A stretch of 64,000 nucleotides of DNA, taken from JAYZDF01 sp036337945 (GTDB taxonomy: Bacteria; Myxococcota; Kuafuiibacteriia; Kuafuiibacteriales; Kuafuiibacteriaceae). Where the stretch lies: positions 1 to 64,000 of the forward strand of contig JAYZDF010000124.1 of NCBI GenBank assembly GCA_036337945.1, in the 5' to 3' direction. The position numbers and the translations under genes were made by a program. The notes below the pieces were generated by a model. That model saw only the letters and a program-made list of their open reading frames with translations. It made no database searches and had not been told where the DNA came from. Positions 1 to 8,039 of the stretch are shown piece by piece. Numbering within the stretch: the stretch's first letter is position 1; each line of letters opens with the position of its first letter.

Positions 1-2
1 CG

Positions 3-785
3 TGCCGAAAAATTTGTCAGCGGAAAACAGACTGTGGTGTGAACGAGGATTGCCTAAACGCGCTCTTTAATCCAATGGATACGGGTGGCGTAGACGAAAA
101 TCGCCTGACCTCGGCGTGCTATCCTTCTACGGGCCTCCGAGCTGAAGGCGAGCCCTGTATAGACAATAGTGACCCGATGAATCCTCAGTTTTCTCAGGCT
201 GTATGCTCCTCAGGCGTGTGCGATTTTCTTGAATACTTTTTTCGACGGGATGCTCTGGGGCAGGCGAATGCACAACCACTTTGCTCCAGGATGTGCGTGA
301 ATCATAGTGATTGTCCATCGGGTAAGTTGTGCCTATTGGCGAATCACATTTATGGTTTGACCAACGGGCAAGCCACGCCTGTGCGCTTTCCGGATGTGGG
401 TAGTCGATCATATTATGATGCGGTGCGCGGGTGTTTCTCCGCCGTAACTGACACCTCTACTGGGGGCTGGAGCAGATTGTCGACTGGAAGTTTAGCGCTC
501 GGATCGCCTTGTGTTCGAACGAGTACCGTGCAGTTTCTCGGTACTTCTGAGTGTAGTAGTGGCCCATGCCTCAGTGTTGCCGAGCGCAGTGCTAGCCTCA
601 CTGAAGGCTATTGTTCCAAAAGCTGTGTTCGTGATTCAGAATGTGACAACCCTAGTACGCCAGGTTGGGTTTGTTCGAACGCTTTCGGCCAACTAAGTTC
701 TCCGATGTTGAAACAATTTTCCGGCGCGTTTTTTAGTGTATTTGATCGCTATTATGGTGGTTTTTTGTGTGTGCCCCCAAGATAG
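3..785 (+). CDS. Cys-rich secreted protein, C-terminal part (cut by left edge)
   Basis: The frame is open to the left edge. A GTG at 39 could be read as a start, but the codons before it already encode the same Cys pattern, so the gene begins outside the window. At least three copies of a disulfide-type repeat (C-x3-C-x5-C-x5to8-C) are visible: CRKICQRKTDCGVNEDC at the edge, CSRMCVNHSDCPSGKLC near the middle and CSKSCVRDSECDNP near the end. Cys-rich repeats of this kind occur in large exported proteins of myxobacteria-like genomes. No catalytic motif is visible, and the function is unknown; an extracellular or surface location is inferred from the cysteine content. Confidence 0.75.
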   Translation, partial: CRKICQRKTDCGVNEDCLNALFNPMDTGGVDENRLTSACYPSTGLRAEGEPCIDNSDPMNPQFSQAVCSSGVCDFLEYFFRRDALGQANAQPLCSRMCVNHSDCPSGKLCLLANHIYGLTNGQATPVRFPDVGSRSYYDAVRGCFSAVTDTSTGGWSRLSTGSLALGSPCVRTSTVQFLGTSECSSGPCLSVAERSASLTEGYCSKSCVRDSECDNPSTPGWVCSNAFGQLSSPMLKQFSGAFFSVFDRYYGGFLCVPPR

Positions 786-1006
786 TAACCAGCCCTTATT
801 CCAAAACTCGTGGTATCTCATCGGGCATGCTAAAACGTCTCCCCCGCAAAAATGGTAGCGACTGCGCGAGTAGCCAGCTTATTTAACGCCCGTCAGGCCC
901 TCCCAAACTCGGCATATAACACAATAATTACTCATACTTACATCAAAAAACCTCTTGTCAAAACGCATCTGTTCAAAAATGAAAGACAGAGCAAGATAGT
1001 TGGGTT

Positions 1007-1081
1007 ATGGAACTGTTTAGTCGCGTCGCGGCCTTGTTACGAGGTCCACGAGTCGGAGCAACCCATGAGCGAATACAGTAA
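1007..1081 (+). other. Short in-frame segment that looks like the missing N-terminus of the AhpD-like gene
   Basis: An ATG at 1007 opens a 24-codon frame reading MELFSRVAALLRGPRVGATH and then runs into TAA. It overlaps the start of the next gene in another frame. The peptide looks like ordinary coding sequence, and a one-base shift near 1063-1072 would join it to EYSKKTWTAAG of the downstream protein. It may be a frameshifted N-terminus (mutation or sequencing error) or a meaningless short frame. Confidence 0.35.
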
Positions 1082-1772
1082 GAAAACCTGGACTGCCGCA
1101 GGCTGCCTTGCAGACCACAAAAGAGTACTTTTGAACATTCCCAAAATCTTTGATGCCTACGCTGGCCCCAATGCGATTCAGCCAGATTTGAATGAATCCG
1201 TAATGGTCACTGTTAATTCAGTAAACAGCTGCCCGTACTGCGAGGGACTTCATGGACAACTCGCTCGTATGGCGGGTGTCGACGAACCGGAAACACTCCT
1301 CAAATCAGATAGTGAAGCAGCGTGTCGAGCAGTGGTTGATCATCCTGCTATCACTTTCGCGAGACGCTTTGCAGAATCAAACGGCCGTGGAGAGGTCTCT
1401 GAAAACGCTTTTGCTGACCTTGTCCAATCCGAAGGGAAAGGACGAGCCTCGTCGATTCGAGCGCTATCTTGGTTTCTGCTTTGGGGAAGCATCAGTGGCA
1501 ACACGATCAATGCTTTTATCTCAAGGCTCAGCGGCCGAGCGAAAAAGACGAGCTCGTTTTTCTTCGAGCTTCTTTTCTTCATTTACTACGCACCCCTCTT
1601 CGCAATCATTGGCGCTGTCAATTTTATCTTAAAATTTGCGCCGAAAGTACCTGCCTGGTTTTCGGCTGGTTTCGGCGTACTTTTGACTGTTATCGCGAGC
1701 GTTTGGATCATTCCACTCGGTTTACTGGCTCTACTGATTCCGGCAAAACCACGTATTCTCGCAGCGAATTGA
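1065..1772 (+). CDS. AhpD-like / carboxymuconolactone decarboxylase-family protein with C-terminal membrane segments
   Basis: 235 aa from ATG 1065. Residues C56-PY-C59-xxx-H63 form the CxxCxxxH redox motif of the AhpD/CMD alkylhydroperoxidase-like family, embedded in SVNSCPYCEGLHGQLARMAG. The last 70 residues hold two hydrophobic stretches (around FFIYYAPLFAIIGAVNFIL and SVWIIPLGLLALLIP), which is unusual for this normally soluble, all-helical family and suggests membrane anchoring. A longer frame back to 852 exists, but its extra residues do not look coding. The upstream segment at 1007 may be the true, frameshifted N-terminus. Electron-transfer partner and substrate are unknown. Confidence 0.7.
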   Translation: MSEYSKKTWTAAGCLADHKRVLLNIPKIFDAYAGPNAIQPDLNESVMVTVNSVNSCPYCEGLHGQLARMAGVDEPETLLKSDSEAACRAVVDHPAITFARRFAESNGRGEVSENAFADLVQSEGKGRASSIRALSWFLLWGSISGNTINAFISRLSGRAKKTSSFFFELLFFIYYAPLFAIIGAVNFILKFAPKVPAWFSAGFGVLLTVIASVWIIPLGLLALLIPAKPRILAAN

Positions 1773-1786
1773 GCTCGAGAGTCGCC

Positions 1787-2062
1787 ATGACGGCCAAAGC
1801 CGGCATTTTCGCCGCTTTGACTTTAGCCCAACCCGCTTTGGCAATGCAGCCCTGCCCCGAAGGCACAGGACAAAGCGCCTATCTCATTTGGCTGCCCGCA
1901 ATAGTCTTTATGCTTGGCTGGTCAGTCTGGTTCAGGCGGTATATCCGGACTAAAAGTGAAGCGATGACGAAGGCGTTCCTAACCCTCGTTTCATTACTTG
2001 TAGCCAGCGTCGCATCTTTAGCTGTAACGGCGCTAGCGCTCGCTTTCATACCGTGCTCCTGA
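1787..2062 (+). CDS. Small membrane protein of unknown function
   Basis: 91 aa from ATG 1787, starting 14 bases after the AhpD-like gene, so probably in the same transcript. It begins with a signal-peptide-like stretch (MTAKAGIFAALTLAQPALA followed by MQPCPE), then one hydrophobic span around LIWLPAIVFMLGW, a basic loop FRRYIRTK, and a second span to the C-terminus. I do not recognise the family. A longer frame from 1469 overlaps the previous gene and is not believable upstream of 1787. Confidence 0.5.
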   Translation: MTAKAGIFAALTLAQPALAMQPCPEGTGQSAYLIWLPAIVFMLGWSVWFRRYIRTKSEAMTKAFLTLVSLLVASVASLAVTALALAFIPCS

Positions 2063-2269
2063 CGCCCTTTTACTCGCACTATCACGCTTTAAAGTATCCC
2101 TAGGCGATGAAACCATCGAGGGCTTCCCCGCCTGTCGAGTACGAGAAAGAGACAACATTGACGAAGAACAGTCACGAATTGGACATGAAAAAGCTTCCTT
2201 CTTCCGCGACAAAATATTGCTTGTTAATATATCGACAGTCGTGAAATTACGACGATTGGGTGAGTTAGC

Positions 2270-3295
2270 GTGCCTTCATCAAAGAAATACTTCTGGGCCG
2301 AATATGAGGATGAGGATCTTCTCGATGTTCGCCTCTGTGACCTCGGTCTGACGATCAAGGACTCTTGGGTTGAACGTCCGATCAACAAGCTTTATGAAGA
2401 ACTCAAGGCGAAACACATCCGCCTCAAGCCTCATATTTGGTTATCGACCAACTGGTTTTGCCCAGACGGAGTCCCAGGGTTCGCGATTCCATTTTTTTTA
2501 GCTCACCCCCGTTTGATGCAGCTCGAACGAGCACAGATGCTTGAAGTCGAAGGCGGAAATTTACCTTGGTGTATGAAACTTCTGCGGCATGAAACGGGAC
2601 ACGCGCTACAAAACGCTTACCGGCTCGCGCGAAGAAAAAAATGGCAGCAGACCTTTGGTCACAACACAGTCCCCTACCCCGACTCCTATCGACCGAAACC
2701 CAAGAGTAAAAACTACGTTCTGCATTTATATTTTTGGTACGCACAAAGTCACCCTGCCGAAGATTTCGCTGAGACTTTTGCTGTCTGGGTTCGGCCCAAG
2801 TCGAGATGGCGTACACGATACGCTGAATGGCCCGCCCTCAAGAAGCTGAATTATGTCAATGAACTCATGGGGAGTCTCGAAGATGTCGTTCCGCCTGTTA
2901 GGACCCGCAAACACATTGAGCCCATGCGAACTCAGAAAATGACGCTGCGAGAATATTATGAAGAAAAGCGCGAATTCTATGGCCGCGGCTTCCCACCTAT
3001 TTACGACCGGGACCTAAAGCGACTTTTCTCAGACGACGAGAAATACAAACATAAAGAAGCAGCTTCTGCTTTCTTGCGAAGAAATCGCCGCAAAATAAGA
3101 AGCCAAGTTGCAAAATGGACTGGTGAGTATGAGTTCACGCTCGACCAAGTTTTTAACCACATGCTGGGCCGCTCTCGTGAGCTACGACTCAGAACCGTCG
3201 GACCCGACTCGCAACTCTGTTTAGACTTCGCGATTTTGCTCACGATGCGGACTATGCAATACTTGTACACAAGCCGAGACCAAATACCTTTATGA
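2270..3295 (+). CDS. Putative zinc-dependent metallopeptidase (HExxH type)
   Basis: 341 aa from GTG 2270. It carries a zincin motif HETGH at residues 107-111, where the two His bind zinc and the Glu is the general base. About 50 residues later PAEDFAETFAVW (E164/E168) supplies a plausible third ligand in a helix. There is no signal peptide, so it should act in the cytoplasm. It overlaps the following ATP-grasp gene by 4 bases (ATGA), so the two are translationally coupled. The pairing suggests the peptidase trims or releases a peptide product made or modified by the ligase; this is inference, and the substrate is unknown. Confidence 0.7.
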   Translation: MPSSKKYFWAEYEDEDLLDVRLCDLGLTIKDSWVERPINKLYEELKAKHIRLKPHIWLSTNWFCPDGVPGFAIPFFLAHPRLMQLERAQMLEVEGGNLPWCMKLLRHETGHALQNAYRLARRKKWQQTFGHNTVPYPDSYRPKPKSKNYVLHLYFWYAQSHPAEDFAETFAVWVRPKSRWRTRYAEWPALKKLNYVNELMGSLEDVVPPVRTRKHIEPMRTQKMTLREYYEEKREFYGRGFPPIYDRDLKRLFSDDEKYKHKEAASAFLRRNRRKIRSQVAKWTGEYEFTLDQVFNHMLGRSRELRLRTVGPDSQLCLDFAILLTMRTMQYLYTSRDQIPL

Positions 3296-4326
3296 GTAAG
3301 AGAAGAAAGCCGCTAAAAATTATGGTTCTCATGCATGCCGACCTTATCCCTCCTGATAGCCTCAAAGGAGTTGATAAAGCGGAACAAGCGCTCATCCGAA
3401 CAGAATTCGACGTATCAAGCACTTTTCGAAAGATGGGACATCACGTTCAAAATCTGGGCGTAAAGGACGAAATTCTACCTATCAGAACCATGATCAAAGA
3501 ATGGGAGCCCGACATTGTATTTAATCTTCTAGAAAGTTTTCATGGTGACTCGCTTTACGATCAACATGTTGTTTCTTACCTAGAGCTCATGCGACAGCCT
3601 TATACAGGTTGCAATCCCAGAGGCCTAACCATTGCCCGTGACAAGGCACTCTCCAAGAAAATATTGAGCTACCATCGCATTAAGGTGCCCAAATTCTTTG
3701 TCGCCCCTCGCGGCAAAAAGATTGTTAAGCCAAAGTCTTTGGAGTATCCACTCATCGTAAAATCTTTGATCGAAGAAGCCTCAATAGGAATTGCTCAAGC
3801 CTCGGTAGTTCACGACGATGAAAAACTCGCGGAACGGGTCCGCTTTATTCATGAAAAGATTCGTACCGACGCTATCGTCGAACAATATATTGAGGGAAGA
3901 GAGCTTTATGTTGGTGTCATGGGCAATGAACGACTTCGTGTCTTCCCTCCCTGGGAAATTATTTTCGACCACATGCCCGATGATTCCGTAAAAATTGCCA
4001 CTTCCAAAGTCAAATGGGATGAAGACTACCAAAAGAAGCACAAAATCAAATGGAAGAAATCAGATATCTCGGATGGACTGCAAAAGCGACTTACCAAAAT
4101 CTGTCGTCGCGCCTATCGAGCACTCTCGCTGAACGGCTACGCTCGCTTTGACTTCCGCATATCACCGGACGAACAGATTTTTTTACTCGAAGCGAACCCA
4201 AATCCGAATATCGCAAAAGAGGATGAATTTGCGGCCTCAGCAAAAGCAGTTGGTCTATCGTACGAAAAACTTCTCGAAAAGCTCGCTCGCCTCGGTACAA
4301 AGTACAGTTCCTTTGACATCGAATAA
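3292..4326 (+). CDS. ATP-grasp ligase, D-alanine-D-alanine ligase-like
   Basis: 344 aa. The ATP-grasp fold is supported by the central lysine/glycine-rich strand (PLIVKSLIEEASIGI), a VEQYIEGRELYVGVMG segment and the metal-binding C-terminal motif ARFDFR...FLLEANPNPN (Glu and Asn coordinating Mg-ATP). Length and motif order match Ddl-like carboxylate-amine ligases, but the N-terminal substrate domain diverges and neighbouring genes are not cell-wall genes, so true D-Ala-D-Ala synthesis is unlikely. Its start overlaps the stop of the metallopeptidase. It probably forms an amide bond on an amino acid or peptide; the acceptor is not visible from sequence. Confidence 0.75.
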   Translation: MSKRRKPLKIMVLMHADLIPPDSLKGVDKAEQALIRTEFDVSSTFRKMGHHVQNLGVKDEILPIRTMIKEWEPDIVFNLLESFHGDSLYDQHVVSYLELMRQPYTGCNPRGLTIARDKALSKKILSYHRIKVPKFFVAPRGKKIVKPKSLEYPLIVKSLIEEASIGIAQASVVHDDEKLAERVRFIHEKIRTDAIVEQYIEGRELYVGVMGNERLRVFPPWEIIFDHMPDDSVKIATSKVKWDEDYQKKHKIKWKKSDISDGLQKRLTKICRRAYRALSLNGYARFDFRISPDEQIFLLEANPNPNIAKEDEFAASAKAVGLSYEKLLEKLARLGTKYSSFDIE

Positions 4327-4404
4327 ACGCCTGAATTCTCTCGGCATACAAGCTGACGAGTGTCTATAGATGAAATCGAAATGAATGTGCGCTAAACATA
4401 CGCT

Positions 4405-4989
4405 GTGACTTCCGAATCTCCCGAATTCATTTCTGAGAGCCTGTCGAATTGTGTTCTTCGGGATGCAAACGCAAGCAATTACAGAATCGGCGACTTGATC
4501 AAAGACCAACCAGCGTTCCTGCTGTTCATTCGACATTTCGGATGCATCGGTTGTAGCGAAAACATCGCAACGATGTCGCCCCGATTTCCGGAACTTGCCC
4601 GTTTGGGAGTGAGAACGCTTGTGATTGGCTGTGGTGCCTCTCTATTCATCGAAGGATTCATAGAGCGGCATAATCTTATCGACAGCCATGCCGAGTTCTA
4701 CAGTGATGACACGCTCTCTTCCCATAAGGCCGCTGGCTTGATGTATGGTTCGTGGGGAGGTTTTCGCCCGAGAGCCCTCCTTGAGATGGGCAGAGCATAC
4801 TTCAATGGACATGTCTCCCGTGAACATCAAGGCGACATCAAACAGCATGCGGGCGCAGTATTCTTAGATCATAAGGGCCAGATAAAATTATACCATCGTA
4901 ACCAAAGCCTCGGTGACCACGTCGATCCAGCAAAAGTGATAGATGTTGCGCTCGTGGAGTACGCCCGAATGAACCGAGAAATGGTGTGA
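4405..4989 (+). CDS. Peroxiredoxin-like protein, PRXL2/AhpC-TSA-like antioxidant family
   Basis: 194 aa from GTG 4405. A thioredoxin-fold N-terminus (DQPAFLLFIRHFGCIGCSE) places a C47xxC50 pair after the first beta strand, as in the AhpC/TSA-like PRXL2 (FAM213-type) family. A later stretch (AGLMYGSWGGFRPRALLEM and HQGDIKQHAGAVFLD) matches the part of these proteins that reads like a second half of a peroxiredoxin. It is likely a cytoplasmic thiol peroxidase or reductase. It overlaps the Popeye-domain gene by 4 bases (GTGA), so the two are co-translated. Confidence 0.7.
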   Translation: MTSESPEFISESLSNCVLRDANASNYRIGDLIKDQPAFLLFIRHFGCIGCSENIATMSPRFPELARLGVRTLVIGCGASLFIEGFIERHNLIDSHAEFYSDDTLSSHKAAGLMYGSWGGFRPRALLEMGRAYFNGHVSREHQGDIKQHAGAVFLDHKGQIKLYHRNQSLGDHVDPAKVIDVALVEYARMNREMV

Positions 4990-5630
4990 ATGCAATGGTT
5001 GAATATTTTGTACATGTTGCCAATGTTTTGATCCTTATCTCGTTCTCCGTACGAAGCATGTTGCTGCTCCGAACGTTAAACGTCATTGCTGGAGGCTTCT
5101 TCATCGTTTGGGCCTTTTCATTTGAACAACCGCTTTGGGCCTCTATCGGCTGGAGTATTGTGTTCGGCATGGTGAATACCTGGCGAATATGGACCACTAT
5201 CCTAGAACGAAGACCACCCACACTTACGCCTGAGGAGCAGAGGCTTTGGAAAAACGGCTTTGCGGATTTAGAAGCGAGAGAATTCAGGAAACTTATCGAC
5301 ATCGGCACTTGGGGAGATGAAAATCCCCCACAGCCTCTGGTGGAAAATGGCCATTTGCCTAAAAGAATTTGGATGCTCGCATCCGGGTGTATTTCCGTTC
5401 AAAGAAATGAGAGCGTTTTAAGACACCTCAAAGCGGGAGATTTCGTCGGCGAAACTTGTTTCTTCGCTAGGGAGCCGAGTCAGGCGGATGCCGTCGTTTC
5501 CGAGTCAGTTCGCTACGTGAGCTGGAATGTCGAGGACCTCGAACGATTTATGACCCAGCAACCGGAAACCGGTGCCAAACTACAGCGAATATTCGGGCAG
5601 GGTCTCGCACGGAAGCTCGCGGCAGCCTAA
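4986..5630 (+). CDS. Popeye-domain membrane protein (cyclic-nucleotide-binding fold)
   Basis: 214 aa from GTG 4986. The N-terminal 75 residues contain about three hydrophobic segments, followed by a soluble domain of about 120 residues with a cNMP-binding beta-barrel pattern (LVENGHLPKRIWMLASGCISV, LRHLKAGDFVGETCFF, AVVSESVRYVSWNVEDLERFM). Three membrane helices plus a C-terminal CNBD is the arrangement of Popeye proteins (POPDC), which have bacterial relatives. The phosphate-binding cassette GDFVGETCFF lacks the usual RTATV-type arginine seen in CRP, so ligand specificity is uncertain. It is coupled to the preceding peroxiredoxin. Confidence 0.7.
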   Translation: MNAMVEYFVHVANVLILISFSVRSMLLLRTLNVIAGGFFIVWAFSFEQPLWASIGWSIVFGMVNTWRIWTTILERRPPTLTPEEQRLWKNGFADLEAREFRKLIDIGTWGDENPPQPLVENGHLPKRIWMLASGCISVQRNESVLRHLKAGDFVGETCFFAREPSQADAVVSESVRYVSWNVEDLERFMTQQPETGAKLQRIFGQGLARKLAAA

Positions 5631-5648
5631 CTCACCGACTCGGAACCT

Positions 5649-6368
5649 TTATAGCTCCCAGCCCAGACTAATACCCAAAAAACCGGTGTGCACATAACTC
5701 ACTAAGGTTTCGTTCAAATAATCTTCTCCTGCTCTTGCCAGCTCGTTGACTGACGATTCGAAACGAGGACGAGGCGTCCACTGCGGCGTAATCACGGAGG
5801 AAGCCGCCACCGTGAACGCGCCTCCCAGTGAGGTACGCAAAAATAAGCCACGCCACAAACTCCAGCTCCACCCAAGCTCAAGGTTGAGCATGTGAGAGGT
5901 TGATGCAACAGAGAGGTTGCGCTCGGAGTTAGCGCCTGATGAGAGTTCCTGTCCTGTCAAAACTGCCACGAGTTCTGCTCCACTCAATCCACCACCTAAA
6001 GTCACCAGCGTATAGCCTCCTGAAAAATGAAAGCCACGTTGCTTCCAAGGTCTCCACCCCACCAAAGCTCTCCAAACCAACGAATTTTCAAGTGCTGCCG
6101 AAATGAGTGTGGATACCTCCGGACTGTACCAGCCTAATCCTTCTGAAGCGGCATTTATGGTGTCTACGTACGATTCTGGTAACGTGCCGAGCGAAGTAGA
6201 GAGGAGTAATCGCCTCGGGCCCTCTATCTCGATCTTGCCACCAATCATTACCGGGAAGTCCGTTCCAACCTCCGCTCTATAAGTCCAAAGCGATTCAGAT
6301 TGCGCAAAAGCTGCATTGCCATTTCCGACAACGAAGCAACACAGCAAGATGAATTTCCAAATCCTCAT
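5649..6368 (-). CDS. Outer-membrane beta-barrel-like protein with signal peptide
   Basis: 239 aa. It begins with a clear Sec signal peptide (MRIWKFILLCCFVVGNGNAAFA-Q). The mature part alternates polar and aromatic/hydrophobic residues in short strands (LLLSTSLGTLPES, GFHFSGGYTLVTLGGGL, HMLNLELGWSWSLW, GFLGISLGWEL), ending in a strand typical of small outer-membrane barrels. No enzymatic motif is seen. It is convergent with the Popeye gene, only 18 bases separating the stops, and no clear terminator hairpin is visible between them. Function unknown. Confidence 0.6.
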   Translation of the reverse strand: MRIWKFILLCCFVVGNGNAAFAQSESLWTYRAEVGTDFPVMIGGKIEIEGPRRLLLSTSLGTLPESYVDTINAASEGLGWYSPEVSTLISAALENSLVWRALVGWRPWKQRGFHFSGGYTLVTLGGGLSGAELVAVLTGQELSSGANSERNLSVASTSHMLNLELGWSWSLWRGLFLRTSLGGAFTVAASSVITPQWTPRPRFESSVNELARAGEDYLNETLVSYVHTGFLGISLGWEL

Positions 6369-6425
6369 ATAGACTCTTTAGCACGTCCGAGACGGCAGAA
6401 AGAAGTGTTCCGCCGTTTTGATTCT

Positions 6426-8036
6426 CTAACGACGCGGTCGTGAACCAAATTTTTGCAATAGGCTCTTCGCGGTCTGGTTTCCAGGCTCGGCGTCAAGCGC
6501 CTTTCCAAAGGCTCCTGCTGCCTCCTCAAAACGTTTTTGGATAGCATATGCCTTTCCTAGGTTTATCCAAGCAGATGCATTCTGAGGCTGCAGTTCAACC
6601 ACAGTACGGAATGTCTTTACCACTGCGTCGAAATCACGGATGGAACTTTGCGCGGCTCCCAAAGACATTAGATACTGAATATTTTTCGGGTCCAGCGAAG
6701 AAGCTTTTTCAAATGCTCTCCATGCCGGTTTCACCTGCCCTAGCCGCTTTTGAGCGACTCCAAGTACGTACCACGCGTAATGCGCCTCAGGCGCGACCTT
6801 CGTTGCTTTTACGAGTGGCTTGATTGCGTCTTTGGGGCTTTCGAGCATCAAATGAACATTACCGAGTTGAATGAGAAACTGTGCGTTATCAGGGTGACTT
6901 GCGACGGCCTCACGCAGTAAGGACAAAGCTTCTTTCTTGCGACCCTGGATGAGATAAGATTCCGTAATCGGTCGCACAAACTCTGGATTTAACTGTTCAT
7001 CCGCTAGTTCAGAAAGCGTCGAAATAAGTTCATCTTCCGTTACTGGACGTGAAAAGACCCGAACCAGCGTACCCGTTCCCGAGAATACAAACGTAGACGG
7101 CAATGGAATTTCGCCGTCTGAACCAAAATACGATTCAACGAGCGCATCATCGGCGACGAATTGTTCATACGTAAGCCCGAAGTTTTTGATGGCCTCTTCG
7201 ACCAGCTTCCTTTTCTCGCGCTCCACTGAGACGCCAATGAACTGCACCTTTCCTCTGTACCGCTTTGATACTTTTTCAAGGTCAGGCAGTTCCGTCTTGC
7301 ACGGCTTACACCAAGGTGCCCAAAAGTTTATCACGGCAGGGACACCCGAAGTGGCGAGAGCTTTTCTCTGTCCCGTCAAAGTCTCAGCGAGGATATTCAA
7401 TGACTTACGCTTGGCCATTTGGTTCGCATTCGACTGAGACCATTTTGCGATTGTCTTTTCCGCCAACTCTTTTTGGCCTTCCGTAAGCACATACAGACTT
7501 CCGGCGTCTATATCCGTGAAAACAGATTCATCGCCACTCGGCCAGCGAACAGTGATCTCATCGACAGATTGCGATTTTCCTAAGCCAAAATGAAGGTCTC
7601 GAGGCACCTGACTCTGAAAGCCTGCTGTCAGCTTCACGTAGTCTCGCTGAACCGTATCGCCGACGCGGACGCGAACTTCGGCGCCCAGGCCATAATAATG
7701 AGTTTTGGTAGCCTTCAGTTTTAGGCGGATGAAGTTTTGACGAGGCAGACGGTTCTCAAAAAGCTTCAAACGTTGAAGACTTGACGTAACGACATCCAGG
7801 TCACCGTCACGATCAAAATCCGCCGCAACAATTGCTCGCTCATCATCGAGAGAGTCTAGACCAAGGACGTAGGCCGTCTGGAAGAAGTCTTTCGCTGTAT
7901 TCGGATTATGAAAAAACACATTCCGCTCACGGCCCGAAAAGCTCCCTCGAAAATCGTGAGGCGACTGCAACAACTCCGTCGCCGTCTTTCTTTCTAAGGA
8001 ACGAGCATCTGCGACAACCTGCCGCCAAAAAACAGG
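6426..8036 (-). CDS. C-terminal part of interrupted FG-GAP/UnbV-thioredoxin-TPR protein
   Basis: This is the continuation, in the same frame, of the gene ending at the TGA at 8037-8039. Immediately after the TGA the frame reads PVFWRQVVADARSLERK and stays open for 536 codons. Domains in order: the last VCBS/FG-GAP repeat (ADFDRDGDLDVV), an ASPIC/UnbV domain (VRVRVGDTVQRDYVKL, VRWPSGDE), a thioredoxin-like domain with WAPWCKPCKTELP, then about five TPR repeats to the C-terminus. The only internal start near the 5' end is TTG 7973, without a good ribosome site and inside the FG-GAP domain. So it is either read through from the upstream part or not made. Confidence 0.7.
   Translation of the reverse strand, partial: PVFWRQVVADARSLERKTATELLQSPHDFRGSFSGRERNVFFHNPNTAKDFFQTAYVLGLDSLDDERAIVAADFDRDGDLDVVTSSLQRLKLFENRLPRQNFIRLKLKATKTHYYGLGAEVRVRVGDTVQRDYVKLTAGFQSQVPRDLHFGLGKSQSVDEITVRWPSGDESVFTDIDAGSLYVLTEGQKELAEKTIAKWSQSNANQMAKRKSLNILAETLTGQRKALATSGVPAVINFWAPWCKPCKTELPDLEKVSKRYRGKVQFIGVSVEREKRKLVEEAIKNFGLTYEQFVADDALVESYFGSDGEIPLPSTFVFSGTGTLVRVFSRPVTEDELISTLSELADEQLNPEFVRPITESYLIQGRKKEALSLLREAVASHPDNAQFLIQLGNVHLMLESPKDAIKPLVKATKVAPEAHYAWYVLGVAQKRLGQVKPAWRAFEKASSLDPKNIQYLMSLGAAQSSIRDFDAVVKTFRTVVELQPQNASAWINLGKAYAIQKRFEEAAGAFGKALDAEPGNQTAKSLLQKFGSRPRR
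8011..8025 (-). promoter_or_regulatory. Stem-loop 11 nt after the in-frame TGA (possible SECIS-like element)
   Basis: On the coding strand, GCGGCA-GGU-UGUCGC can fold into a 6-bp stem (one G-U pair) with a GGU loop, beginning 12 nt after the TGA. Distance and the GCAGGU core resemble the bacterial SECIS hairpin of E. coli fdhF as I remember it. A 6-bp hairpin can easily arise by chance, so this is only a hint. Confidence 0.2.
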
Positions 8037-8039
8037 TCA
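8037..8039 (-). other. In-frame TGA splitting one 1128-codon reading frame
   Basis: The TGA follows HEDADAPDF and precedes PVFWRQVV. The frame from 9812 to 6426 is otherwise continuous, and the domain order (FG-GAP, UnbV, thioredoxin, TPR) is complete only if both sides are joined. The stop may be a nonsense mutation, a base-call error, or a recoded selenocysteine codon. Confidence 0.8.

Noticed and set aside
1469..1786. 5' part of a long frame ending at 2062
   Set aside because: It overlaps the AhpD-like gene in another frame; only the part from ATG 1787 has coding features.
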